Shown here: one piece after another, positions 1-9,132 of the stretch
How the letters are laid out: the number at the start of each line of letters is the position of its first letter
Numbering within the stretch: the first letter of the stretch is position 1
NCBI RefSeq assembly: GCF_002811475.1
Contig: NZ_NPDL01000011.1
Coordinates: forward strand, 70,314 to 134,313
Length of the DNA: 64,000 nucleotides
Source of the DNA: Leptospira hartskeerlii
GTDB lineage: Bacteria > Spirochaetota > Leptospiria > Leptospirales > Leptospiraceae
Reading direction: 5' to 3'
The notes under the pieces: model-generated
The model's input: only the letters and a program-made list of their open reading frames with translations
Database searches by the model: none
What the model was told of the DNA's origin: nothing
Program-made: the position numbers and the translations under genes

Positions 1-1
1 G

Positions 2-1735
2 GCTACTCTTCCCTTCTTAGAAGCGGCAACCTGGCCACCATTAAGACCGATATTATCCCTCTTACTCTTAGCAAGTCCGGGAGAATGGTCAATCACTTGG
101 AAGGATTCCTTTCTGGGTTTGGCATTCTATGCTCTTTGTTTTCCTTCTATCATTTATATAGTTTCCAGGATTTCGGGATCTTTTCTTTTCGGAAGTTTGG
201 TTTCTATTTTCGTATTGGCATTAAGCCTTCATACTTCCGAAACTCCTGCTTATAGTCTTTCTTCAATGTTGGAAACTCAAGGGATGTTCATTCTTCTTTG
301 GGTGTATTGGGGATTATACAAACTTTATGATTCCGTAAAGGATCTAAAACCTGGAGAAAGTTTGCCTTCCGGCTCCAAGGTGGCAGCGTTAGTATCTGCG
401 GTTTTGATACTTCTGTTTTTTACGAAGTATCCTTACGGACTTTTGCTATTCATTTCTATCTTTTTGTTCGAATTGATCTCCAGATTTCCGGAATGGATCG
501 GATTTGTTCGATTCTCCGTCAAGGTCCATTACAAAGGTCTTAGGCTTTTGTTTTTAATCTTAGTGGTTCTACTCGTACTTTCATTACCTGTCTTGAGAGT
601 GGTGACAGATTGGAATCTGGATCAAAGATCATTTAAGAAAGTATTATATTTCCTTACAGTTCTTCTTTTCTTAGACTTTAATTATTTCTTATACAGAAAT
701 AGAAAAGACTTAGGAAAAATTTCTCCTCCTTCTATCAAAATACTTTATTTGTATGCGATCCTTCCTTGTTTTATCTGGTTATTTACGAACCTAGACAGGG
801 TAATGAGCTTAGTAAACGCTCAAATGATCGTGAATAAATTTGTTCGCAGTTTTATTCTAAGTTTATTCGAATCTCCAGAGGACAAATTCCCTGCGAGCCA
901 TGTATTTAATGAACCTTGGATCTTTAGGACCTTCTCCTTATTTTCTTTGGGCGCAATCGGATACTGGCTCTATCTAAACAGAAAAGAAAAAATTTCTTCT
1001 CCGGAAGCACATGGAGAAGGAAGAATTGATTCCCTACTTGCTAAATTGCAGAATATCAACTGGCCAAAATTCCCCAAAGATCCGTTATTCGCGATCACTG
1101 TAATCGTATTCTTACAATACATCGTCATTGATGCGAGCACTGGGAACAAACAATTGCGCCACGTATTCTATCCATTGCCTGCCTTACTTACAATACTAAG
1201 TTTATGGTCTTTCAGATTAATTCAAATTTCTGATAATAGTAAAAAGTTAACATTCTCGGTAGTGTTCCTATTCTTCTTAGTTTGGGCATCGAGCCTATTT
1301 GTAAAAGAAGGTGGATTATTCAGCCAAACCTATCTTTCCAAAAATCAGTTCTGTTTAAAAGGATTCGATACTGCTACATTTGAACCTGCAAGAGAGTTCG
1401 CAAAAGAGATAGATCCGCAAGGGAAATACATTGCATTCAACACATTCCATGATGAAGAGAACTTCCAAGTACCGGGAAGAATTCTCGCCTCCGAATTCGA
1501 TCTTTTGTTCAGGCAAAAAACGGTCGAAAAAGGTAAATATCGCAACGATAGCAAATACAAATGGAAATCCTGGGAAGAGTTTGACAAAGCTGTGTATGTA
1601 GGACCTTCCTGTGAGTTACCTCCGAAGGTTCTTTCCAGAGCGGAAAGTTTAGGAATTACCCTCGATCTACTTAAAGAAATTAAACACCCTAACGGAGATT
1701 ATTGTTTCAAAGAATTTCGTCTTATTAAAAAATAA
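2..1735 (+). CDS. Polytopic membrane protein, GT-C/GT39-like glycosyltransferase (5' truncated by window edge)
   Basis: The reading frame is open from base 2 without a stop, so the gene enters from the left and its true start lies outside. The visible part (about 577 residues) has many hydrophobic segments up to about residue 440, followed by a soluble C-terminal tail. A segment R-H-V-F-Y-P-L-P before a late membrane helix resembles the Arg-containing loop of GT-C (dolichyl-phosphate mannosyltransferase-like) enzymes, which transfer sugars from lipid carriers on the outer face of the inner membrane. The N-terminal acidic catalytic motif of that family is not in view, so the function is inferred from topology. 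The next gene starts 45 bp downstream on the same strand. Confidence 0.6.
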   Translation, partial: ATLPFLEAATWPPLRPILSLLLLASPGEWSITWKDSFLGLAFYALCFPSIIYIVSRISGSFLFGSLVSIFVLALSLHTSETPAYSLSSMLETQGMFILLWVYWGLYKLYDSVKDLKPGESLPSGSKVAALVSAVLILLFFTKYPYGLLLFISIFLFELISRFPEWIGFVRFSVKVHYKGLRLLFLILVVLLVLSLPVLRVVTDWNLDQRSFKKVLYFLTVLLFLDFNYFLYRNRKDLGKISPPSIKILYLYAILPCFIWLFTNLDRVMSLVNAQMIVNKFVRSFILSLFESPEDKFPASHVFNEPWIFRTFSLFSLGAIGYWLYLNRKEKISSPEAHGEGRIDSLLAKLQNINWPKFPKDPLFAITVIVFLQYIVIDASTGNKQLRHVFYPLPALLTILSLWSFRLIQISDNSKKLTFSVVFLFFLVWASSLFVKEGGLFSQTYLSKNQFCLKGFDTATFEPAREFAKEIDPQGKYIAFNTFHDEENFQVPGRILASEFDLLFRQKTVEKGKYRNDSKYKWKSWEEFDKAVYVGPSCELPPKVLSRAESLGITLDLLKEIKHPNGDYCFKEFRLIKK

Positions 1736-1744
1736 TCGGACTTA

Positions 1745-1763
1745 ACCGAAACCTGTTTTCGGT
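1745..1763 (+). other. Short inverted repeat between two + strand genes
   Basis: A perfect 7-bp stem (ACCGAAA / TTTCGGT) with a 5-nt loop sits 9 bp after the stop of the membrane protein and ends 17 bp before the GTG of the histidine kinase. No T-run follows, so it is not a classical intrinsic terminator. It could be a weak mRNA structure or an operator; I cannot tell which. Confidence 0.3.
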
Positions 1764-1780
1764 AAACGGCTGAAGGCATC

Positions 1781-3796
1781 GTGACTCATCCTTGGTTATT
1801 ACCCACCATTATCGCGGCTACGCCTTCCGCCTTTTTTCTATTTTTTATTTATCTATATTTATATAAAAAAGAAGGACAGAAGGCATTGCTTGCTTGGTCC
1901 ATCTGTTGGGCATTCCATCTCTTTGGTTATTTAGGAAATATCATGCAAGTAGGAGGGGCGGACTCTTACAAATATTTTCCAGCCTTCTCCATCGATTTTA
2001 TCAGAGCGCTTTTTCAATTCTTAGGGTGTTTTTATTTTTTAAATAAATCATTCTCCAGGCCGTTTCAGGTCTTGTTCGCACTAACCGGCATATGGGCATT
2101 ATATTTGGATTTTGAAAAGACTCAAGATCCGTATTTAATCTGGCCAATTTATATTTTAATAGGTGGATCCCAAATTTATACCGGGATCATTTTTCTAAAG
2201 ACCAAAAACTTGATCCCTAGCTTAGGAAAGTCGATTGCGGGTTGGATCTTTATTCTTTGGGGAATCCATGTATTCAACTATCCATTTCTAAAATTTCATC
2301 CTGAATTCGGTTTTATCGGTTTTTTCCTAGCCGGCCTGTTTAGATTTTCCTCTGCGATCGTGATACTACTCGTATTCTTCGAAGAGACAAAGGCGGCACT
2401 TTCCAAAACGGAAGGAAATTATAAAAAGATAGTAGATACAACCTTAGAAGGGGTCTGGCTTATAGATAAGGATTCCAAGACTATATTCGTAAATTCTAAA
2501 ATGGCTGAGTTTTTGGGAATGAGCGAAAAAGAACTCATTGGCAAAAGTTTATTCGATTTTGTTACAGTAGATAGACTGGGCTCGGTAAATAAAAGACTAG
2601 AAGAAAGAAAACAAGGCCAAGCGGAAGTCCACGATTTCTTTTTCAAACGCCCGGATGGAGAATCTGTCTGGTTATTGATGTCCACAAATCCAATCTTCGA
2701 CTCCCAAGGGAATTACGAAGGTGCACTCGCTATGTGCACCGATATTACTTATTATAAAAAGACGGAAACCGCATTAAAGGAAAGTGAAAGACAGCTTTCC
2801 ACTCTGATCCGAAATCTTCCCGGTATCGCATATCGTTGCGCGTATGATCCCGATTGGACCATGGAATTTATTAGCGAGGGTTGTTTCGAACTTACAGGTT
2901 ATTCTCCTTCTGATTTCGTTTCCAATCGCACAATTTCTTTCGGGGAGATCATTCATCCTGAGGATGCGGAAAGAGTATTTAATGAAGTTACGGACGCGGT
3001 CAGCAAGAATATTCCGTATAGACTAGTCTACCGGATCTACCGTAGAAGTGGAGAAATGCGCTGGGTATTCGAACAAGGTTCCGGAGTCAAAGGTGATAAC
3101 GGGGAATTGATCGCCCTGGAAGGTTTTGTGACCGATTTCACTCAAGTAAAACTTGCGGAAGAAATTATGGCAAATGCTCTCCAGGAAAAGGATCTTTTAC
3201 TTAAAGAAGTGCATCATAGGGTCAAAAACTATCTGCAAGTATTATCCAGTTTGCTTTCTATCCAATTAGAGCAGATAGATGGAAGTAATCCGACTCAAGT
3301 TCTCACAGAATCCCAAAACAGAATTTTATCGATGGCCTATGTGCATGAATCCTTATATGGAAAACATAGGATCAGCGATGAATTCTTTCCTGAGTTTGTG
3401 AGCAAACTTGTGGACAGCCTTCTCAAATCCTTTGGTCATAAAAAAGAAGAGATCCAGATTTTCTTGAATTGTGAATCTCTTCCGATCAAACAGAATTCTG
3501 CAATCCCGATCGGCTTGATATTAAACGAATTAGTCACCAACGTTCTAAAACATGCATTCTCTTTTAAAAAACATTCAGACGAAAAGATCATCAAGATCTC
3601 CTTTTACAAAGAAGGAAATTGGATCCATTTGGACGTTTCGGATAACGGAAAGGGAAAAACTTCGAATTCGAAACCGATAGACTCTCTGGGTTTGGAACTT
3701 GTAGATCTTTTGACCAAACAATTAAAAGGTTCAGTGATAGATCTTTCTTCCGAACAAGGGACCGTTACAAGAATACGATTCCCTGCTTCTTATTAG
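1781..3796 (+). CDS. Membrane sensor histidine kinase, PAS-PAS-HisKA_2-HATPase
   Basis: Starts with GTG. Residues 1-205 hold about seven hydrophobic helices forming an N-terminal membrane sensor region. Two PAS domains follow (about 212-330 and 340-460; the second has a PAS_3-like start, Y-R-C-A-Y-D-P-D-W). The phosphoacceptor region carries E-V-H-H-R-V-K-N-Y-L-Q-V, typical of HisKA_2 kinases rather than classical HisKA. The ATPase domain has an N-box (L-N-E-L-V-T-N) and a D-N-G-K-G G1 box. It should autophosphorylate on His in response to a membrane or cytosolic signal and pass phosphate to a response regulator. No receiver gene is adjacent, so it is an orphan kinase here. Its 3' end faces the hydroxylase gene convergently. 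Confidence 0.9.
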   Translation: MTHPWLLPTIIAATPSAFFLFFIYLYLYKKEGQKALLAWSICWAFHLFGYLGNIMQVGGADSYKYFPAFSIDFIRALFQFLGCFYFLNKSFSRPFQVLFALTGIWALYLDFEKTQDPYLIWPIYILIGGSQIYTGIIFLKTKNLIPSLGKSIAGWIFILWGIHVFNYPFLKFHPEFGFIGFFLAGLFRFSSAIVILLVFFEETKAALSKTEGNYKKIVDTTLEGVWLIDKDSKTIFVNSKMAEFLGMSEKELIGKSLFDFVTVDRLGSVNKRLEERKQGQAEVHDFFFKRPDGESVWLLMSTNPIFDSQGNYEGALAMCTDITYYKKTETALKESERQLSTLIRNLPGIAYRCAYDPDWTMEFISEGCFELTGYSPSDFVSNRTISFGEIIHPEDAERVFNEVTDAVSKNIPYRLVYRIYRRSGEMRWVFEQGSGVKGDNGELIALEGFVTDFTQVKLAEEIMANALQEKDLLLKEVHHRVKNYLQVLSSLLSIQLEQIDGSNPTQVLTESQNRILSMAYVHESLYGKHRISDEFFPEFVSKLVDSLLKSFGHKKEEIQIFLNCESLPIKQNSAIPIGLILNELVTNVLKHAFSFKKHSDEKIIKISFYKEGNWIHLDVSDNGKGKTSNSKPIDSLGLELVDLLTKQLKGSVIDLSSEQGTVTRIRFPASY

Positions 3797-3802
3797 AAGT
3801 TC

Positions 3803-3826
3803 GCTCGTAGAAGCTCCTACATCTCG
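3803..3826. repeat. Remnant of the GTAGGAGCTCCTAC palindromic repeat
   Basis: Seven bases after the kinase stop lies GTAGAAGCTCCTAC (3807-3820), a one-mismatch version of the palindromic core found complete at 7989-8002 and 63748-63761. The long flanking arms of the other copies are missing. It fills the gap between two convergent genes. Confidence 0.5.
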
Positions 3827-4645
3827 TTAGAAGACCGTTGTCGGAGTTCCAACGTCTCCTACAATTTCAGGTTCTCGACTAGTCACTTCTCTAAATGTAT
3901 CAAAATAATCTTCGTGATTGGTCCTCATAATCCTATCCCAAATATTAAAATACAAACCGTAGTTACAATTAAAGTATTTATGGTGCATATTATGATGAGT
4001 AGTAGAATTATGAAGTCTTAATATTCTATTTTCTATAAATCCCTTAGGAAAAAGTTCGAAAGAAAGATGACCTAACACATTTAAAAAATTGCTATAAAAG
4101 AAAAACACAACAAGTGCAGTTGTATGCACCGGCAGAAATAAGATCACCAATGGAACGATCCCAGCTTCGACTACCGCTTCATATGGATGAAAAGAAAACG
4201 CTGCCCAAGGAGAAGGATTCGTGGATTTGTGATGCACCAAATGCATTCTTTTAAAAAGGAGAGGATGGTGCATCAACCTATGTGTCCAATAAAAGTATGT
4301 ATCATGCAGGAATATTAATGCAACGATGCTGAATAGAAGATAAGGAACTCCGTAGTCCTCGACCTTATCGTAGATAAAAGTCCAACCTGCCTTTTTCATT
4401 AAGACCACCAGAATTCCGGAGGCCGCAAAGATCAAAAGAGTAATCGCCGAATATTTGAGTTCGTGCGTAATTTTATCTTTTTCAGGAAGTTTTTTCTGGA
4501 TAATCTTATGCTTAAGCTTATCCCTGAAGATCACCCATATAAAAACATATGCGATACCAGCCATCAAAATATAGCGGAACCATAATATCCCCAAAGTCAG
4601 AAAATAATAAGCTGTATAGCCCATTTGATCCACGATCTCGTTCAT
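3827..4645 (-). CDS. Fatty acid hydroxylase / sterol desaturase family membrane protein
   Basis: A 272-residue polytopic protein with the histidine clusters of the membrane di-iron hydroxylase superfamily: H-R-L-M-H-H, then H-L-V-H-H, then H-N-M-H-H near the C-terminus. These eight or more histidines would bind two irons for O2-dependent hydroxylation or desaturation of a lipid. About five hydrophobic helices are seen, and the histidines lie in cytoplasm-facing loops as expected. The substrate cannot be read from the sequence; family members act on sterols, carotenoids, alkylglycerols or fatty acids. The gene is alone, with its 3' end against the palindrome remnant. Confidence 0.85.
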   Translation of the reverse strand: MNEIVDQMGYTAYYFLTLGILWFRYILMAGIAYVFIWVIFRDKLKHKIIQKKLPEKDKITHELKYSAITLLIFAASGILVVLMKKAGWTFIYDKVEDYGVPYLLFSIVALIFLHDTYFYWTHRLMHHPLLFKRMHLVHHKSTNPSPWAAFSFHPYEAVVEAGIVPLVILFLPVHTTALVVFFFYSNFLNVLGHLSFELFPKGFIENRILRLHNSTTHHNMHHKYFNCNYGLYFNIWDRIMRTNHEDYFDTFREVTSREPEIVGDVGTPTTVF

Positions 4646-4715
4646 CCCATTCTCTCCGTGTGCGCACAGTTTACACGATAGAACTGGGATTGGCCTATCC
4701 GATTTTTAAAAATCT

Positions 4716-5819
4716 CTAGCTGATTTCAAAATCGGCGGTATTTTTTAAGGATTCGTCCCTGCCACGGTTACGGCGGAATTCAGTAGGAGTGACTCCGGTA
4801 AGTTCTTTAAATGCCCGGTTGAAAGGTCCTAGAGATTGGTAGCCCAAATCCATAGCGACTCGAATGATTGGGATTTCATCTTTTCCTGAATCCAAAAGTA
4901 TCTCACATGCTTCTTGGATCCTATAACGATTTAAGAAGTCCGGAAAATTCCGAAAACCCATTGCCTGGTTGATCAATCTTCTGAGTTTGTATTCTTGCAC
5001 TTCTAAGTCTTCTGCAAGCTGTCCGATTGTCAGACCTTCTTTTCTATAAAGTTTGGTCTCTTCAAACGCAGAGACTAATTTTTTCTTCAATGCGGGGTCG
5101 GCATAGACAGCTTTTTCTTCTTTACCCTCGGTCTCCTCTGGTCTTGGGTCCACGAGACCTTCTTTCAACTCGAAGACCAAATACATGAATGCAAGGATCA
5201 GTCCCCAGGCAAATACAACATTTGCCAAATCTAAAATTTCAGATAGGATCTTACCCCTTAGGATCAAGTGAGAAAACATATTAAAAGTGATTACGCTTCC
5301 GGTCATCAGAATATGAACTTCGCGTAACCTTCTTCTTGTTTCTATCAAATCATCCTTTCGTCCAGAATAGATCCGAATGATCGCGGCAACAACAAAGCCC
5401 AAAGATAGAAGAGTAGGAATAATGATGTGAGCAAGAACAGTTTCTGAAACGATAGGCCCTCTCATATTGATCAGATCTAATACCGGATAGACCGACCAAG
5501 CGGAAACACCAACCTTACAAAAGAGCAAAAGCCAATGCCAATATTTGATCTCAAAATGATCTTCGAAGATGGCAAGACTGATCATCCAAAAGAAAAAAGG
5601 TAAACTGATAAGACCTGCAAACAAGAATACTCTAACGGGGTAAGGAATTTTGAGATCGGGATCTAAGGATAGAATGATATAACAAACAATCCCGAAAGAA
5701 AAACCTCCGGCGATACGTATCCTAAGATCGTAAAAGTATCTCCATCCGAGAAGTCCGATGATAAAGATTAAATTCGAAAGACAGAATAAATGTAATATGT
5801 CCGTGATCTGTGAGATCAA
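4716..5819 (-). CDS. Membrane-anchored AraC-family transcriptional regulator
   Basis: The N-terminal half contains about seven hydrophobic helices. The C-terminal about 110 residues form an AraC-type double helix-turn-helix, including the second-helix signature F-N-R-A-F-K-E-L-T-G-V-T-P-T-E-F-R. A membrane sensor fused to an AraC DNA-binding domain suggests direct signal-to-promoter control from the inner membrane. The start is placed at a TTG (5819) that overlaps the upstream TGA as TTGA and has GGAAG seven bases before it. The longest ORF would begin at another TTG at 5852, whose purine-rich stretch is too close. Translation is therefore probably coupled to the upstream epimerase-like gene. 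Confidence 0.82.
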   Translation of the reverse strand: MISQITDILHLFCLSNLIFIIGLLGWRYFYDLRIRIAGGFSFGIVCYIILSLDPDLKIPYPVRVFLFAGLISLPFFFWMISLAIFEDHFEIKYWHWLLLFCKVGVSAWSVYPVLDLINMRGPIVSETVLAHIIIPTLLSLGFVVAAIIRIYSGRKDDLIETRRRLREVHILMTGSVITFNMFSHLILRGKILSEILDLANVVFAWGLILAFMYLVFELKEGLVDPRPEETEGKEEKAVYADPALKKKLVSAFEETKLYRKEGLTIGQLAEDLEVQEYKLRRLINQAMGFRNFPDFLNRYRIQEACEILLDSGKDEIPIIRVAMDLGYQSLGPFNRAFKELTGVTPTEFRRNRGRDESLKNTADFEIS

Positions 5820-6580
5820 ATGAGTTCTTCCAGTTTTTCCAATTCTCCCCAAAAGTCCTTTGTTTGTAAACCAGGAAGAAATTTCCGGATCAAGCTGCTG
5901 TCTATAAAACTGTCTTCTCTATCCATCTTTTCTTCGGGAATGGCCTGGATCTTACCATGATCCTCTAAGAATCGGAAGATCTCCAACCAAGTATGCCATT
6001 GCCCATCGGATAAAATTAGCTCGGAAGGCAGATCATTTCCGGGATAAGAAAGAAGCAAACGTACCGCTTCAGAGATATCATCCCCGTGGATAAGATTCAA
6101 TTGCCGTTTAGTCTTTTTAACGGAGCCTTTCCTTGCCCAGTTTGCAGGATTTCTGCCCGGTCCATAAATCCCGGAAAGCCGAAGGATCTTGCCACCCTTC
6201 TCCAAAAATTGGTTTTCTGTTTCGTAACGATCATGCTCCGGATCTAAAGGAGTCTTTTCAGTAATATCGGAAGTAATCCTTTGATAGATGCTAGTAGATC
6301 CAAACATCCAAACAGTTTTAGAGATGGAGAATATAGTATCAAAAACTTGTTCCCTATTCTCTAATTTTTGAGCGGGGAATGTGATAAGGCTTGCGTCAAA
6401 CTTTGCGCCCAGGTTCTCTTTGCGGAAATTTTCCAATGCAGCCCGATCGGATAGATCCAGAAGAATGGAATCTTCCGCTTGAGTTTCTCTGGAAATCCCT
6501 AAAACAGTATTCTCTTTTTTTAATGTATTTAGAATACTTAGACCGGTATATCCCAGCCCGAAGACCGCAAACTTTGACAT
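5816..6580 (-). CDS. NAD(P)-dependent epimerase/dehydratase-like protein (extended SDR, YeeZ type)
   Basis: A 254-residue Rossmann-fold protein. The N-terminus V-F-G-L-G-Y-T-G-L-S matches the nucleotide-binding G-x-G-x-x-G of atypical SDR/NAD epimerase-like proteins such as E. coli YeeZ. A segment L-R-L-S-G-I-Y-G-P-G-R-N follows in the middle, as in nucleotide-sugar epimerases. The canonical Y-x3-K pair is not obvious, so catalysis may differ. Its ATG overlaps the TAA of purB (TAATG) and its TGA overlaps the AraC-like gene, so purB, this gene and the regulator look translationally coupled. The substrate is unknown. Confidence 0.75.
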   Translation of the reverse strand: MSKFAVFGLGYTGLSILNTLKKENTVLGISRETQAEDSILLDLSDRAALENFRKENLGAKFDASLITFPAQKLENREQVFDTIFSISKTVWMFGSTSIYQRITSDITEKTPLDPEHDRYETENQFLEKGGKILRLSGIYGPGRNPANWARKGSVKKTKRQLNLIHGDDISEAVRLLLSYPGNDLPSELILSDGQWHTWLEIFRFLEDHGKIQAIPEEKMDREDSFIDSSLIRKFLPGLQTKDFWGELEKLEELI

Positions 6581-7881
6581 TACTCAAGACCGAGTCTTTT
6601 ATAGATCAATCCTACTTTATCTAAATAAGGAGAAATTTGGAAGATAGAATCTAGATCTCCAGGTTTCAGGACCTTTTGCACTTTAGGATCTTCCGCTAAT
6701 CTTGTCTTCAGATTTTGGGAGATATCCGCCCAAACAGCCATCGCATGTCCTTGCACGATCGCATAAGCATCCTCTCTAGTAATCCCACCTTTTTCAATCA
6801 AGTGAAGAAGAACCTTTTGAGAGAAGATCAAACCTCTTGTGGTTCCTAATGTTCTTTCGATCGCATCAGGATACACGTGCAGATTTTTCACTACGAATAA
6901 CATTTTGTCTAAGATATATTCCAGAGCAATCGTGGAGTCCGGAACAACTATCCTTTCTGCGGAAGAATGTGAAATATCTCTCTCATGCCATAATGCTACG
7001 TTTTGCAAAGCAGTAGAAACATTAGAACGGATCACTCTAGAAATACCGGAGATCCTTTCGCAGATCACAGGATTTCTTTTATGAGGCATTGCAGAAGATC
7101 CCTTTTGTCCCGGTGAAAAAGGCTCCTCAACTTCTCTACCTTCCGTTTTTTGAAGAAGACGGACTTCAGTTGCAAAACGATCCAAACTTGCAGCAGTTAC
7201 ACCTAACGCGGACATATAAGCAGCATGTCTATCTCTGGAAACTACTTGAGTCGCGATCGGATCGGGTTTTAATCCTAACTTCTCGCAAACATATTCTTCA
7301 ATGTCAGGTTCTATATTAGAATAAGTTCCGACTGCACCGGATAATTTCCCTACTGCAACTTCTTCTTTTGCCAGGGCCATACGTGCCCTGTTTCTTTTCA
7401 TTTCTTCGTAGAATAATGCGAACTTCAGACCTAAGGTCATCGGTTCCGCATGAATTCCATGTGATCTACCGATACAAGGAAGGTCTCGGTATTGGATTGC
7501 CTTCTCCTTAATCGCTTCGATGAGCTGATCCGTTTTTTTCAGGATCAGATCCATTGCCTGGACCATCTGCACACAAAGTGCGGTATCGCCAATATCGGAA
7601 GAAGTGAGGCCATAATGCACATGGCGACCTGCAGGTCCGATATACGAATTCATATTAGTCAAAAATGCGATAACGTCATGGTGGACCTTGGATTCTATTT
7701 CCAGAATTTCATCCACATTGAATCTAGCTTTAGAACGGATCTCTTCGAAGTCTTCTTTAGGGACTTCTCCTTTTTTCATCCGGGCTTCGGTTGCTAATAT
7801 TTCGATCTCTTTCCAAATATCGAACTTGTTCTCCAATTCCCAAATTTTAGAAATTTCCGGATTCGAATACCGATCAATCAT
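6580..7881 (-). CDS. purB: Adenylosuccinate lyase
   Basis: A 433-residue member of the fumarase/aspartase superfamily with the signature S-S-A-M-P-H-K-R-N-P and the upstream T-S-S-D-I-G-D-T substrate-binding motif. It cleaves SAICAR to AICAR and adenylosuccinate to AMP, each time releasing fumarate, in de novo purine synthesis. The length (about 430) suits the short bacterial type. The ATG start has a 169-bp upstream gap that contains a long palindromic repeat. Its stop overlaps the next start by one base, making it the lead gene of a three-gene run. Confidence 0.97.
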   Translation of the reverse strand: MIDRYSNPEISKIWELENKFDIWKEIEILATEARMKKGEVPKEDFEEIRSKARFNVDEILEIESKVHHDVIAFLTNMNSYIGPAGRHVHYGLTSSDIGDTALCVQMVQAMDLILKKTDQLIEAIKEKAIQYRDLPCIGRSHGIHAEPMTLGLKFALFYEEMKRNRARMALAKEEVAVGKLSGAVGTYSNIEPDIEEYVCEKLGLKPDPIATQVVSRDRHAAYMSALGVTAASLDRFATEVRLLQKTEGREVEEPFSPGQKGSSAMPHKRNPVICERISGISRVIRSNVSTALQNVALWHERDISHSSAERIVVPDSTIALEYILDKMLFVVKNLHVYPDAIERTLGTTRGLIFSQKVLLHLIEKGGITREDAYAIVQGHAMAVWADISQNLKTRLAEDPKVQKVLKPGDLDSIFQISPYLDKVGLIYKRLGLE

Positions 7882-7945
7882 TCCAGTTTATACCCCTATT
7901 GATAAGATTTTTATCCGGGGTTGTCCCGTAAACGGCTTTTCATAA

Positions 7946-8048
7946 AGGTTTCGCACAGAGACCACGGAGAGCACTGAGGATTGGTTTTGTAGGAGCTCCT
8001 ACATCGCCCATTTTATCTCTATGTTCTCTGTGAACTCCGTGCGAACCT
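7946..8048. repeat. Intergenic imperfect palindrome with GTAGGAGCTCCTAC core (copy A)
   Basis: An inverted repeat about 103 bp long fills the gap between two minus-strand genes. The outer arms start AGGTTTCGCACAGAG on the left and end CTCCGTGCGAACCT on the right and pair imperfectly over about 33 bases. A perfect 16-bp palindrome, TGTAGGAGCTCCTACA, lies inside at 7988-8003. It begins 2 bp after the stop of the kinase-like gene. The same arms recur at 25626-25711 and, in part, at 63964-64000. Confidence 0.85.
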
Positions 8049-8050
8049 AC

Positions 8051-9118
8051 TTAACCTAACTCAAAAGAACTCACAAACTCTTTGATCAGATTGATATGAT
8101 CCACTTCAGGCGAAGGATTTTCCTTGCTAGGCTCATAAAGATGTTCATCGAAAACATGGTAATCGAAAATTTTAAGTTCGAAGTCGGGAATAGTGATGAT
8201 GATGTTTTCGGAATGGATATCGAAGATCAGTTTTTCTTCGGACGCAAGATAGCGGGTCACCTCTATCACTCTATGGAAATCCAAGGCGATTTTTTTGAGC
8301 TTGGCCTTATTGATGATCCCGAATCTATGAGTATCGAAGTTTAATTTCCATTTGGGGAAAAGTGCATCCTGGATCGGATTCTGTCTCACCTTCTCATTCA
8401 ATCGGATGAATTCTTTTAAATGTTTTCCAGGTAATAAATTTTGGTTATCGCAAGGAGTGAGGGTAACTACCGGAACACCGAAAGGGCTTCTCCTGTAACG
8501 TAAACCCATAAAAAAACGAGTGGGAAGTACAAGATCAGGGATCAGACTTTTCAATTTCCAATAATGAAGTCTTTCCAATCCTAAACGAGCGAACTTAAAA
8601 CGTATCTCGTCTCTTTTGGATTCTCCCCAGGCGGACTTTTGCAAATGATGCATTAGTCCGATTTCTTCTGTTTTCAAATAACGTTCCAAGTTATTCTGAA
8701 CTTCCTTATACAAAGAACCAAAAATAGGATCAGAAGGAAGTTTGGATTTTCCTATCTTGACAACCTGGTTCCAAGGAAGTGTATATACGAATTTATAAGA
8801 ACCTCTTCCTATATAATTCTCCGAAGCAAGAGGCATAAAATTATCCAAAAACTCTCTGCCATATCGATGCGTTATACGAAACACGTGAGAGACTGGAAAA
8901 AGTTTTTCGTAAAATTTTCTTAAAAACCCCGATTGCCTGAGACGGAAGTCGATAGGCAGATCCTCTTTTGGGATCTGAGAATCCGCTCTGTCCGGATCGA
9001 AAAATAATTCTTTATCTAGACCCTTTTCCAGGATCTCGATAAAGCTTGGGATCCCGGGAGAGTTCCAAAAATTCCGGATCGCATCTCCGAATTCGCTGAA
9101 TCTTCCCTTCTTTGCCAT
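8051..9118 (-). CDS. Protein with divergent protein-kinase-like fold motifs, function unknown
   Basis: I do not recognise a named family. The 355-residue soluble protein shows a possible kinase layout. A glycine-rich loop Y-I-G-R-G-S-Y-K-F-V-Y (about 102-112) is followed by V-V-K-I-G, whose Lys could contact ATP phosphates. Near residue 300, F-D-I-H-S-E-N-I matches the D-x-H-x-x-N catalytic loop of aminoglycoside-kinase/YrbL-type enzymes. K-I-F-D-Y then offers the metal-binding Asp. This order and spacing suit an atypical small-molecule or protein kinase; that is inference from motifs. There is no signal peptide or membrane helix. It lies 14 bp downstream of the oligopeptide-binding lipoprotein gene. 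Confidence 0.6.
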   Translation of the reverse strand: MAKKGRFSEFGDAIRNFWNSPGIPSFIEILEKGLDKELFFDPDRADSQIPKEDLPIDFRLRQSGFLRKFYEKLFPVSHVFRITHRYGREFLDNFMPLASENYIGRGSYKFVYTLPWNQVVKIGKSKLPSDPIFGSLYKEVQNNLERYLKTEEIGLMHHLQKSAWGESKRDEIRFKFARLGLERLHYWKLKSLIPDLVLPTRFFMGLRYRRSPFGVPVVTLTPCDNQNLLPGKHLKEFIRLNEKVRQNPIQDALFPKWKLNFDTHRFGIINKAKLKKIALDFHRVIEVTRYLASEEKLIFDIHSENIIITIPDFELKIFDYHVFDEHLYEPSKENPSPEVDHINLIKEFVSSFELG

Positions 9119-9132
9119 TAGAATCCCATTAT

